DNA of 64,000 nt from Sparassis latifolia (Eukaryota > Basidiomycota > Agaricomycetes > Polyporales > Sparassidaceae): positions 744,001-808,000 of the forward strand of contig CM031559.1 in NCBI GenBank assembly GCA_018466975.1, in the 5' to 3' direction. Under the pieces are notes generated by a model. The model did no database searches. It was given only the letters and a program-made list of their open reading frames with translations, and was not told where the DNA came from. Both the position numbers and the translations under genes were made by a program. Within the stretch, counting starts at the first letter, position 1. The number at the start of each line of letters is the position of its first letter. Of the stretch, positions 35,265 through 44,644 are shown one piece after another.

Positions 35265-35727
35265 CGTGTGGATTAGTTACGGGATAATCTACCATTTGAG
35301 TGTCTGAGCAGGAGGAGCGCCAGTTCATCCATAATCCCGAGACGTTGATGGCGTGCAATGTGTTCATCTTGTCTGATGCAGTAGTGCCTTGTTCCAGGTT
35401 AGAAAGAACACAGAGATTAGTGGCAAAAGGATGGCGACTCGAGTCGGGCCAAGATTCGCTATTGAGAGAATAGTTCACGCACACCGAGATTGTCCTTACC
35501 GTAGGAAGACGCCACTGCGGGGGAAAGTTGCGAGTACGCGAGAGACGCAGACGTTGGGGAAGTGCGAGCGTCACCTGAGCACGAGGTGATATGGGGGAGT
35601 TATTTAGGAAGGTAGTGCAGCGGGGAAGCTGAACTGTCCAGCGCTCGGCTAGGAAAGCCGCCGAACGGGGTAGCAGACGTAAGGCAAATGGAAGACAGAA
35701 GTTCATTTCCACAGGGTTTGGGCCCAA
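35265..35727 (-). pseudogene. Open frame interrupted by copia element 1
   Basis: A 160-codon minus-strand frame starting MGPNPVEMNFCLPFALRLLP runs to the insertion point. Across the target duplication the frame can continue into 30065-29930 (DIYWPISSAFTSIQ). A GTAAGG..TAG pair near 35500-35460 could be a 40-nt intron. No family recognised; if it is a gene, the retrotransposon has split it. Confidence 0.3.
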
Positions 35728-37110
35728 TGTACCATTTGCGTTCGATCCCTCACAAAAATCACACTCATCCTGTGGCGAGAAACGCGTTCACAACAAGTTC
35801 AGGGAACCTGAGAATCCTAGATCAGTTTGGGCCAGTACTTCTAATAATCTAATAACGAATTGGTGACCGTTTAGAAACAATTGGGATCTCCGTTCACGTG
35901 ACCTGACGCGATCGGCGTTCGATCGGCGTAGACTTCAATACCTTCCGCCTTCGTGCAAGGTGCTTCGTGTGGTTTTGCTCACATATATATGCTGGTCTTA
36001 AGTGTGCCGATATATACTTTCCACGACTGTCTGTTGCATTTTCAGCACATTGGGCGAGCACTCTTTGTGAGCACTGAAGCGATTGCTCTATGGCAAAGCT
36101 CTCATACTACGACTCGCACTCTGGAATACTAAGGCGCCGGTCAGGCATCATAGTGAATCATGTTCATGGGAATATTACTCCAATGATACCGTGACTGATA
36201 CGATCTAGTCTCGGAGCTGCGAGCATCGTAACTGAGGTACGTGAGACATCCTCACTTTGTATTCTCTAATGGCATAAGCCGATTGCCAGATACGCGCACC
36301 AATGAAGGAGCGGACCTTGCTTGACGAACCCCGTCTCATTGCGCAGACTTGCAGGGCCACGTCATCTGACTATCTTCACCGCCTGAGCCTCAGCACGTCG
36401 TATAGTCTTCGGCGAAGACGTTGCGTTTCACAAGGCGCTATGTCGACATCGCAACTATATACGGAAGGCTAGCGCCAGTCATAAATCAACATCCCATAAA
36501 CCTTGTCATCTTGTGCTGTGTACAAGACCTTTCTGGTATGTCAGTTATTGTTGAATAAGCGCAGAGTGGGATAATTGTGCCTGGACATGCATGCGCTGAT
36601 ATGGCGCAAGACATCGTTGAGAGGAATTAACGGTGGCCAACTATAGGGCCACTGCGTGGTAGAATCATAGAGGTTCGTTTAGGCGGTTCAGCCTTTCGTT
36701 CGCCCTCAGTCGCACAAGCGATACCCCTTCGAGGACTGAACTGTTAATTATTCCGCTCGTGTCACGATAGCTAATCACTCGTTAGGGGTGCAGACATTGG
36801 CCGAACTGAATACTCATCAACGAGGGTCTGCACGATGCGAACCCAGACCAGCAGCAGGCGTCTCATACGACCGTGAGCGCCATATTCTGACTGTGAGTAT
36901 TGAGTAGCATGTTCCATGCCTCTCTCAGCGCTCCTTTGTGAAGCCATGGAAGCCACACTTTGGCTCTGGAAAACGCCAGCATGAACCACCAATTCACATA
37001 CGGCCGGAATAAGGACGAACGTGTGCTTGATTTGCTCTAACATTGGACCGGTACTAGTTATGTGTCGTGTCAGCTGGTTGTTGGTTACTAACTCATGGTA
37101 ACTAAGCTAG
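35728..37110. other. Intergenic, nothing recognised
   Basis: Short frames only, the longest on the minus strand at 37043-36771 (90 codons) with no family resemblance. No repeats noted. Confidence 0.45.
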
Positions 37111-37121
37111 ACGGACGAAGG

Positions 37122-37128
37122 ATATAAA
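37122..37128 (+). promoter_or_regulatory. TATA box of the gene at 37346
   Basis: ATATAAA within GGATATAAAAGAGG, about 220 bp upstream of the ATG. It is followed by a pyrimidine-rich leader that suits a strong, well-defined promoter. Confidence 0.55.
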
Positions 37129-37345
37129 AGAGGCACCGTTGAGCTCACCCCTCCAGCAATTCCCATTCGCTCTGCGTTACTTGTGAGCACATTCATCCAC
37201 CGGTCATACATCTGGAAACATATTCATTGTGCGCCTTGCAGACCACCGCATCGTTCTCAAACCTTTATTTCACTCGCGAGTGTTTCTTCTTTTGACAATT
37301 CTTGTTCGGACAATGATCAATGACTTGCATAGGTAACACACTACA

Positions 37346-37807
37346 ATGTCTGAGGCTGAAGGTAGCTTTTGCAGATTTCGTCATCATTCCAGCACATGTC
37401 CTGATAGATTCGCCGCAGTGCAGGTTCCCGCTGACGTCTTCGCTGAGGCGGCCGGCGACGCCGAGTTGGCAGCCTTCGTCAAGGAGGTGCAGACCGCTGC
37501 CGTAGATTCCAACAAGCCCTACGCATTGCGGGTAATGAGCAATGGCAAATTCCTGCAGTGGACTGTGGGGCCCTACAGGGGCGTTGCCAACGCCGCCTTC
37601 AAGAGGGGCGCTGGAAACTTCCGCGGCCACGGGACGAATGGCGAGTCCGCGGCCAAGACTGGTCGATTCACTTTGGTCCTTGCGCCCCGCACTGTGCACC
37701 TTGTTTTGACGGACGATAAAGGCGAGCTTGTGTTTGACTTCACTGCCGGGGGGTTGGAGAAGGGATTGGATGGCAGTTACGAGGGAAGGTGGTCTTACTT
37801 CGGGTGA
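37346..37807 (+). CDS. Small hypothetical protein, probably beta-rich
   Basis: An uninterrupted frame of 153 codons starts MSEAEGSFCRFRHHSSTCPD and ends GSYEGRWSYFG. From about residue 24 it looks like a compact domain: FVKEVQTAAVDSNKPYALRV, GKFLQWTVGPYRGVANAAF, then alternating hydrophobic strands (FTLVLAPRTVHLVLTDD, ELVFDFTAGG). No signal peptide or membrane segment is visible. Codon use is G/C-ending, typical of a highly expressed basidiomycete gene, and a clear TATA box precedes it. The first 23 codons are less convincing, and a GTAGCT..TAG pair there could be an intron. A short upstream frame (37313-37336, 7 codons) precedes the ATG. No family recognised. Confidence 0.65.
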   Translation: MSEAEGSFCRFRHHSSTCPDRFAAVQVPADVFAEAAGDAELAAFVKEVQTAAVDSNKPYALRVMSNGKFLQWTVGPYRGVANAAFKRGAGNFRGHGTNGESAAKTGRFTLVLAPRTVHLVLTDDKGELVFDFTAGGLEKGLDGSYEGRWSYFG

Positions 37808-38082
37808 GCTGCGTTGCCTCTCGCCGGTCCAGAAGTGCGAAGAGTTGTCCGGAATCCCTATGCCTGAGTAGCTTGTTCGATGTACTGTTATTGACTTGAT
37901 GCGAATTTGTACGAATACATATGAGCGCGTTGTTGATGTTACAGCTCACGAGAATGGAAAACAGGAAGAGTCAAATTCGCAAATCTTGTTATTGGTAACT
38001 GAAACAATTGCTATGTACTTACACTGTTGTGCGACAACATAACATTCCAGAGAATCACACAATCATTCACTCCTATGATTTT

Positions 38083-38899
38083 GACGGTCAACGGGAGCCT
38101 ATTATAGTATCTCAGAAGTGCTTGGAACCGTTTCGGGTCTTAGTTTGGGCTCTCCAGGACGACAAGGAGTCTATCCTCGGGTTCGTACTATACCGCAGCT
38201 TGCGATGGTTAGCTCACAATTTACCCCTGGAAGGCTTGGCCAACACGATGGTCAACAGTTTTGACCGATGTGCTGTCATAGACAATGGTCGTGTCATTTC
38301 TAGCGATGCCTTGAAGGTCCCCAATCAATTTGACAGGGAGTACACGAGTGACATCCACTTTTCAAATCCGGCGATTCAACAATAGGCTAGGTAGACGAAG
38401 TCGTGGAATTTGACCCGTCTAACGTGTTTCCTCACCTTTGGGACGAAGCGTGTGGGAAGTTGGAAGGATCCTACGAAGTTTAACGCGTTCTGGCGGGACT
38501 TCCTCACGACTCATGAGATTTCCGACTACGATAGAGTCTCGCGAGAGTTAGTACGGCTGACAACCACCCTACGAACTACCGTTATCAGCATCTACCTCCC
38601 AGGCCATGGATCTTGCTCCTGCAATACCGTCTTCGCGGAAGAGAAAGGCGGTTGGCACGGACCCGGAGAGAACGCCCAATTCCGCATTGCCGGACAGAAA
38701 TTACATAGTGCCTACTACACGCTCTGAGGCGAAGCGGAGAGCGATCGAATACCGTGGACAGGATGTGGTAGCAGGTCTCTCAGGTCTGGCGAGACAATTT
38801 CTACGAAGCCCTCGGCGTTTGAGTAAATCAACAAATACTGGAAAGGCGAACCTCGCTCGACAGGGTCTCAATCTTAAGGTGGGCAGGTCGAGGAAGTAA
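38083..38899 (+). pseudogene. FunK1-type kinase, C-terminal relict
   Basis: Pieces in two frames match the C-terminal third of the intact kinase at 44.6-47.4 kb. LQDDKESILGFVLYRSLRWL corresponds to FQDDMESILWVVLYCSLVWL, KFNAFWRDFLTTHEISDYDR to RFKEFWGEYLRTHHLPQGDR, and SSRKRKAVGTDPERT to GRKRKAEGHP. The catalytic part is absent and frame changes occur near 38385 and 38600. It is a truncated paralogue, now separated from the intact gene by copia element 2. Confidence 0.75.
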
Positions 38900-39195
38900 A
38901 CATTGCATAGGTCGGTCGTCGTTCCGTTCTTTTCTTTTTCGTGCATGTGCTATTATCCATCCCGTCTTGTGCCCTCTCCACACCGCGTTATCTGACTGCG
39001 CTGTGCTTCTCCGACAATTTGTATTCTATGTATCTTCGTTAACTTAAGTCCTGCGGACCTGCTCTTGCCACTGGCATTAAGGCTTCAGTACCTCGCCCAC
39101 CTGGATATTCGAATGACTATCACTGCCTCGAAATTGCCTCACTGACTAGCTCGGATAGCTTATCTGGTCTCCATGACTCCAGGCCACGGAGAAAA

Positions 39196-39617
39196 TGTTA
39201 GAGGTCACGAGCGACGGAGCTAAGTAAATAAATGAGAGTCTCAGTGCTCCGTCGTCTAGCGTTCGGACACTGAGTGTATTGCATACCTAAGTAAATAAAT
39301 GAGAGTCTTCGTCGCATCAGTAAGCTACTCGGGTATGCGGATAAGTAGGTAAGCTCACCTCAGTGCTCCGTCGTCTAGCGTTCGGACACTGAGGGGAGTG
39401 CGTACTCATACTCTAGGTTATAAGGTAGCTACGGCATCGGTTTCGGTAAACTAAAAGAGCGGGATTGTTTCGAACGTGAATGGGACAGCGAACGTGTATG
39501 TATATATTCAGTAGGTCCGTTTCCTCTCTCGTACTCCCTTCGATCACTGCGCGTGCGTCCACGCACGCGCCCTGTCTCGTCTTCCTCGGCTTCCATGGGA
39601 CATGACGAACACCAACA
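39196..39617 (-). repeat. 3' LTR of copia element 2 (422 bp)
   Basis: Contains CTAAGTAAATAAATGAGAGTC twice and a block TCAGTGCTCCGTCGTCTAGC..CACTGAG twice. The second block begins and ends with the inverted pair CTCAGTG/CACTGAG. Confidence 0.97.
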
Positions 39618-39628
39618 CGCCCCCTCAA
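39618..39628 (-). other. Polypurine tract of copia element 2
   Basis: TTGAGGGGGCG on the minus strand abuts the 3' LTR. Its TGA (39625-39627) is the polyprotein stop codon, the same arrangement as in element 1. Confidence 0.85.
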
Positions 39629-42600
39629 GTGCCATGGAGGCCCATGAGTGACGCGAGATGTTCCACCTTCACGCGCGCCAAGCTCTTCGTGAAGAGGTCG
39701 GCGGGCATGTCTTCTGTGCGACGGTAGAGCAGGATGATGATGGCGGAGTCGACGGCCTCACGCAGGAAGTGGTAGCGGATGTCGATGTGTTTCGTGCGGG
39801 CGTGGTACGCGTTGTCCTTCGCGAGCGCGATAGCCGAGCGGTTGTCCGTGTGGAGTCGTAGGGCGAATTTATTGATGTCCGGGTCGAGAATGTCAGCAAG
39901 AAGGTAGCGCACCCAGATCGCTTCTTTCGCGGCATGCGTGAGCGCGATGTACTCGGCCTCCGTGCTTGATAGCGCGACGACCGGCTGCTTTTTCGCGGAC
40001 CACGAGACTGCACCGCCGTCAATGAGGAAGACATACCCCGAGATAGAATGCCTGTGCTCGGACGAGCCCCAATCCGCGTCCGAGAATCCTTCGACTCCAT
40101 CGCGCGTCCGCCCGTAAGTAAGCCACCTCTCGCGCGTACCCTTCAGGTACCGCAAGACGCGCTTCGCGGCCTCCCAGTGCGCACGTCCCGGGTTCTGCAT
40201 GAACTGCGAGAGCGCCGTTACCGCGAACGCGATGTCTGGCCGCGTCCCGAGCGCCGCGTACATGAGCGAGCCAATCGCCTCACGATACGGTACGTTCCGC
40301 ATGTCCTCGAACTCGCGCGGCGTCGAGGGGCATTGTCGAATGCTGAGGATCGCGCCGGGTTCAAGGGGAGTGGAGAGCGGCTTGGCATCTTCGAGGTTGA
40401 ACCGTGCCACAATACCGTCGATGTACGCGCGCTGCGAAAGTGACAGGGTTCGAGCGGCTCGATCACGGCGTACCTCGATGCCCAAGATCCAGTGCATCTC
40501 ACCGAGGTCAGTCATCTCAAAGTGCTTGCTGATTTCCGTCTTGAACCAGAGTACTGCACTGTTCGTGCCCACGATCGTTGTGTCGTCAACGGAGAGTGCG
40601 ATGATCAGAGTGATGGAGTCATTGTCTTCATCCAGGTAAAATACGCAGTGATCAACAAGGCTGCGCGAGAGTCCCATCTCGTCAAGTGCGGCGGAAATCT
40701 TCTTGAACCACTGGCGGCCCGACTGCTTGAGTCCATAAATCGCGTGTCGCAGGTGGCACACCCAGTGCTCCCTCCCGCGTTCGGCCTGCCCGGGTGGCTG
40801 CTTCATGAAAATATCCTCTTCGAGTTCAGCATTGAGGTATGCACCCTTGACGTCCATCTGGTGCACATCCCAGTCGTGGCGTGCGGCGAGTGCGAGGATG
40901 ATCCGGATCGATGCGAGCTTGGCAACGGGTGCGAACGTGTCGTTAAAGTCGACGCCCGGCACCTGCGTGAAGCCTTGCGCGACGAGACGGGCCTTGTAGG
41001 ACTCTATCTCGCCATTTGCATTGTGCTTGATCCTGAAGACGAATTTTGAACCGACAATGTTAGTATTCTCAGGCGGTTCAACGAGATCATACGTGTGATG
41101 GTCACGAAGGTTTTGCATCTCTTTTTCAATCGCCTGCTGCCACTGCGGCCAGTCCGGGCTTTGCATGGCTTCCTCGAGGGATCGCGGCTCTTGACCTTCG
41201 TGCACTGCAAATGCGGCTGGCATTGCAAAGATGGGTTCATCTTCCTCACTCTCGCTGTCCTCACTATCCTCGACTGTCATGGCTGTCGCACCCATTAAGT
41301 CCCCTGGCTGGAGCCCCTTTGGGTACTTCGGCTGACTCTTGCGCCCATCCATAACGCCTGAGCCGTCGTTGAGACACTTCACGTATGCAGAGGCCTTGCG
41401 TGCGCGTTGCGAGCATCCGGTGCCACTCTCGGAATCGGACTTTGCACTTGCAGGTTCTTTTGCTGCGGCGTCAGAGGATGGTGTCAGAGATGCAGTGGGA
41501 GATGTCGCGGGAGGTGCTGCCTGAGTTTCAGAGGTGCGTGGCTCGTATTCTGGCTCCTGTGCGGGTGCAGAAGGTGTTGCCGGTGAGGTCAGGACGACTG
41601 TCTCCTTCGCCCCCTCGGGCTGAGCCTCATCAGCAACGATGAGCTGATTGATGAAGCGGACATTTCGCTCCACCGAGACGCTGCGCTTCTCGGGCCAGTA
41701 CACACGGTAGCCCTTGCTCTCGTCACTATACCCGACGAAGCGGCCTGCACGTGCCTTCGACTCGAGTTTGTCCGCATCTTCAATGCGTACCCATACTTTT
41801 GCGCCAAACTCATGGAGGTCGTGGAGGTCGGGAAGCTTGCCATAGCGTGCCTCATATGGAGTCTTCCCGTCGAGCGCACGTGTCGATGTCCGGTTCTTCA
41901 GCCACGTCGCGTGCATAAGTGCCTCACCCCAGAGACTCTTAGGCAGCTCTGCTGTGATCAGCATCGCACGGGCATGCTCTGGCAGGGTTCTGTTGATACG
42001 CTCTGCGAGCCCATTGTGCTGCGGCGTGTCATGGACGGTGAGTCGGGAGATGGTGCCTTGCACTTCAAGGTGATCCTTGAATGCTTGGCTGAGATACTCG
42101 CCCCCTCGATCTGACTGGAGGGCTTTGATGGCCTTGCCATCCTGTGTCTTCAGTCGTGCCTCAAATAATTTGTAAGCGGAGAAGGTGCCTGACTTCACTC
42201 GCAGCAGGTAGAGGTCGGTCCATCGCGTCGCATCATCCGTGAATGAAGTGAAGTACCGTTTTCCTCCAAGGGTTTCAGTGCGTGCCGGGCCCCAGACATC
42301 TGAGTGGATCCGGTCACCGAGCTCCTTCGCACGTCCTCCTTCTCGTTCCTTCGGCACTGGCTGGCGTGTGATTTTTGCCTGTATGCAGGACTCACAGTTC
42401 TTGTCTGGGCTGGCCTTGTCTGTCAGCTGTATGCCTTTTACTCGGCCTTCACGGACAAGACGCTCAGCGATTGCAGGTGCAATGTGTCCCATGCGGCGGT
42501 GGAAGTCCATGATGGAGAGCGAGACGAGAGCGCACTCATCTTTGCTCTCCTCTGCGACTGATGCTACCTCCCTTGACTTCGGGTGCTCGACTTTATACAG

Positions 42601-44079
42601 CCCATTCGTCGAGGGGATGCGCCCAATTGTGCGGGAGTGTCGATGTGAGTATAAACGACACTCGCCATTCTCGAAGGTGGTGGAATAGCCCGCAGCATCC
42701 GCTCGTGCAATTGAGATGAGGGCGAATGCAATCTCGGGTGCGTACAGAACATCTTCGAGCATCACGGTCGTTGACTGATCACCGTTTGGGATTTCGATCC
42801 TCATGGTGCCTTCGCCAGTCGCATGGAACTTGCGCCCATCAGCTGCGGTGATGGGCTTCAAGCCGATGGCCTTGAACGTGACAAATGCATCACGATATGG
42901 GGACATGTGGCGGGTTGCGCCGCTGTCGTAGACTTCGACCTTGACCTCGGATGGCTTTGCAGCAAGCGCAGTGCTGTCGAAGGTGGCAGTGAATGCGTGG
43001 TCAGTCGCGCTGTCACCAACAGCTGCGTTTGCTGCGGGTTTTCCCTTCGCATTCTTGCTTCCGCTGCTGTCCTTCTTTGGTGACTGGTCCTTCGGTCCCT
43101 GGCCCTCCTTTCCGCCGCCCTCGCGCCAGCAGTCACGCGAGAAGTGGCCCTTTCGGCCACAGTTGTAGCACTCCATGTCCTTGGACTTCGCGCCATGTCC
43201 GCGACTCTTGGAACGTGAGCGCGAGCGCATGTCTGCCTTCACCGAGAGCGCGGACTCTGGCTTCAGGTGTGCCTTCCGCCGGTCGTGCTCTTCAAGGATG
43301 CTGGCCAGAAGGTCATCAGCAGAAAGTGTTGTCTTCGCTACGCGCGCGGCAGTGGAGAGGGCCTGCAGGAGTGGACTGAACGTCTCCGGAAGTGACGCGA
43401 AGACATGAGCAGAGAAGTCGGCATCGGAAATCGGCGCTCCCATGGACGCCAATTCCTCGCGCATCTTCGCGAGCGTGTCGAGGTGGGCTCGCACATCGGC
43501 TCCTTCCTCGCACTTCGTGTTCTGCAGACGAGTCCGCAGAGCGCCCGAGTACATATCGGACTTACTCTCGTACTCGTTCTGCACGGCGAGCCATACATCC
43601 GCCGCGGTACCCAGCTTCTTCACGCGAAGAAGTAGCTGGTCGCTGATCGTGCCGTAGATCTGCTGTCGCGCCGCATATTCCTTCTGCACGTACTCATCCA
43701 ACTTCTGCTCAGCAGCCTCCACTGTCTTCAAGTACTCCTCTGGTGTCATAGAAGACTGGGCCTGTCTGGCGGCTGGTGTCGTGGTGGCAGAGGTCGTTGT
43801 CGTGCCGGTGCCCGTGGTTGCGGTCGTCGACGCAGCAGTGGCTGGCGTCGTGGAAGCCGTCATCGCGGCCTGCGCGGGCGATGGCATCGGGAATGGAGGA
43901 GGGTTTGGCGGCCTGCGAGCCGTCCCCTGGAGATGTCGCAACAGCCCTCGGGAGCCCATGACGGTGAACATGCGCTCCTTGTACGTAATCCAGTTGGAGC
44001 CGTCGGCTGCCAACTTCGGGACGATGTTGAGGTGAGACAGGTGGGATTCCGAGGTGAGCGACATAGCGGCGGGGCTCAT
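39625..44079 (-). CDS. Gag-Pol polyprotein of copia element 2 (1,484 residues)
   Basis: Single frame from MSPAAMSLTSESHLSHLNIV to LASLMGLHGT. Gag (about residues 1-290) is followed by a CCHC knuckle (CYNCGRKGHFSRDC). Protease has VYDSGATRHMS with the DSG triad. GAG-pre-integrase has H..H..C..C ending CESCIQAK. The integrase core shows D in HSDVWGP, D in LQSDRGGEY and E in NGLAERINR. RT has KARLVAQGFTQVPGVDFNDT, QMDVKGAYL and the SVDD catalytic pair. RNase H keeps FSDADWG, SSTEAEY and HTDNRSA. All active-site residues I know for the family are present, so it should make functional enzymes. Copia elements express Gag-Pol from one frame with no frameshift signal; none is needed here. Confidence 0.96.
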   Translation of the reverse strand: MSPAAMSLTSESHLSHLNIVPKLAADGSNWITYKERMFTVMGSRGLLRHLQGTARRPPNPPPFPMPSPAQAAMTASTTPATAASTTATTGTGTTTTSATTTPAARQAQSSMTPEEYLKTVEAAEQKLDEYVQKEYAARQQIYGTISDQLLLRVKKLGTAADVWLAVQNEYESKSDMYSGALRTRLQNTKCEEGADVRAHLDTLAKMREELASMGAPISDADFSAHVFASLPETFSPLLQALSTAARVAKTTLSADDLLASILEEHDRRKAHLKPESALSVKADMRSRSRSKSRGHGAKSKDMECYNCGRKGHFSRDCWREGGGKEGQGPKDQSPKKDSSGSKNAKGKPAANAAVGDSATDHAFTATFDSTALAAKPSEVKVEVYDSGATRHMSPYRDAFVTFKAIGLKPITAADGRKFHATGEGTMRIEIPNGDQSTTVMLEDVLYAPEIAFALISIARADAAGYSTTFENGECRLYSHRHSRTIGRIPSTNGLYKVEHPKSREVASVAEESKDECALVSLSIMDFHRRMGHIAPAIAERLVREGRVKGIQLTDKASPDKNCESCIQAKITRQPVPKEREGGRAKELGDRIHSDVWGPARTETLGGKRYFTSFTDDATRWTDLYLLRVKSGTFSAYKLFEARLKTQDGKAIKALQSDRGGEYLSQAFKDHLEVQGTISRLTVHDTPQHNGLAERINRTLPEHARAMLITAELPKSLWGEALMHATWLKNRTSTRALDGKTPYEARYGKLPDLHDLHEFGAKVWVRIEDADKLESKARAGRFVGYSDESKGYRVYWPEKRSVSVERNVRFINQLIVADEAQPEGAKETVVLTSPATPSAPAQEPEYEPRTSETQAAPPATSPTASLTPSSDAAAKEPASAKSDSESGTGCSQRARKASAYVKCLNDGSGVMDGRKSQPKYPKGLQPGDLMGATAMTVEDSEDSESEEDEPIFAMPAAFAVHEGQEPRSLEEAMQSPDWPQWQQAIEKEMQNLRDHHTYDLVEPPENTNIVGSKFVFRIKHNANGEIESYKARLVAQGFTQVPGVDFNDTFAPVAKLASIRIILALAARHDWDVHQMDVKGAYLNAELEEDIFMKQPPGQAERGREHWVCHLRHAIYGLKQSGRQWFKKISAALDEMGLSRSLVDHCVFYLDEDNDSITLIIALSVDDTTIVGTNSAVLWFKTEISKHFEMTDLGEMHWILGIEVRRDRAARTLSLSQRAYIDGIVARFNLEDAKPLSTPLEPGAILSIRQCPSTPREFEDMRNVPYREAIGSLMYAALGTRPDIAFAVTALSQFMQNPGRAHWEAAKRVLRYLKGTRERWLTYGRTRDGVEGFSDADWGSSEHRHSISGYVFLIDGGAVSWSAKKQPVVALSSTEAEYIALTHAAKEAIWVRYLLADILDPDINKFALRLHTDNRSAIALAKDNAYHARTKHIDIRYHFLREAVDSAIIILLYRRTEDMPADLFTKSLARVKVEHLASLMGLHGT

Positions 44080-44083
44080 AACC
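44072..44083 (-). other. Primer-binding site of copia element 2, half-tRNA type, overlapping the Gag start codon
   Basis: GGTTATGAGCCC lies directly inside the 5' LTR and is exactly complementary to GGGCTCATAACC, the initiator tRNA-Met anticodon arm. The ATG in it (44079-44077) is the first codon of the polyprotein. Confidence 0.8.
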
Positions 44084-44505
44084 TGTTAGAGGTCACGAGC
44101 GACGGAGCTAAGTAAATAAATGAGAGTCTCAGTGCTCCGTCGTCTAGCGTTCGGACACTGAGTGTATTGCATACCTAAGTAAATAAATGAGAGTCTTCGT
44201 CGCATCAGTAAGCTACTCGGGTATGCGGATAAGTAGGTAAGCTCACCTCAGTGCTCCGTCGTCTAGCGTTCGGACACTGAGGGGAGTGCGTACTCATACT
44301 CTAGGTTATAAGGTAGCTACGGCATCGGTTTCGGTAAACTAAAAGAGCGGGATTGTTTCGAACGTGAATGGGACAGCGAACGTGTATGTATATATTCAGT
44401 AGGTCCGTTTCCTCTCTCGTACTCCCTTCGATCACTGCGCGTGCGTCCACGCACGCGCCCTGTCTCGTCTTCCTCGGCTTCCATGGGACATGACGAACAC
44501 CAACA
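44084..44505 (-). repeat. 5' LTR of copia element 2 (422 bp)
   Basis: Appears identical to 39196-39617. Its outer end lies 139 bp upstream of the ATG of the divergent kinase gene at 44645. Confidence 0.97.
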
Positions 44506-44644
44506 GAAAACTCTCATTTTCGTCTGTGCCGCGTTGACTTGCCAAGGCGCGCCACAGCGGGCGTTAATTCACGTGACCGCGTCCATTGTTTTCCTACGGA
44601 GAGCGCGCCACACCTTCTCAGTAGCTCCCTTTTGTCCGTATACC

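Larger units (their letters stand above)
39196..44505 (-). mobile_element. Ty1/copia LTR retrotransposon, apparently intact and very young
   Basis: Two 422-bp LTRs (39196-39617 and 44084-44505) look identical to me throughout. A 5-bp target duplication GAAAA lies at 39191-39195 and 44506-44510. The ends are TGTTGG..TAACA in element orientation. The internal region is almost entirely one uninterrupted polyprotein frame. Identical LTRs plus an open frame mean recent insertion and possible current activity. Confidence 0.97.

Noticed and set aside
40048..43961. Many open frames on the plus strand across copia element 2
   Set aside because: All are shadows of the G/C-rich Gag-Pol frame on the minus strand.
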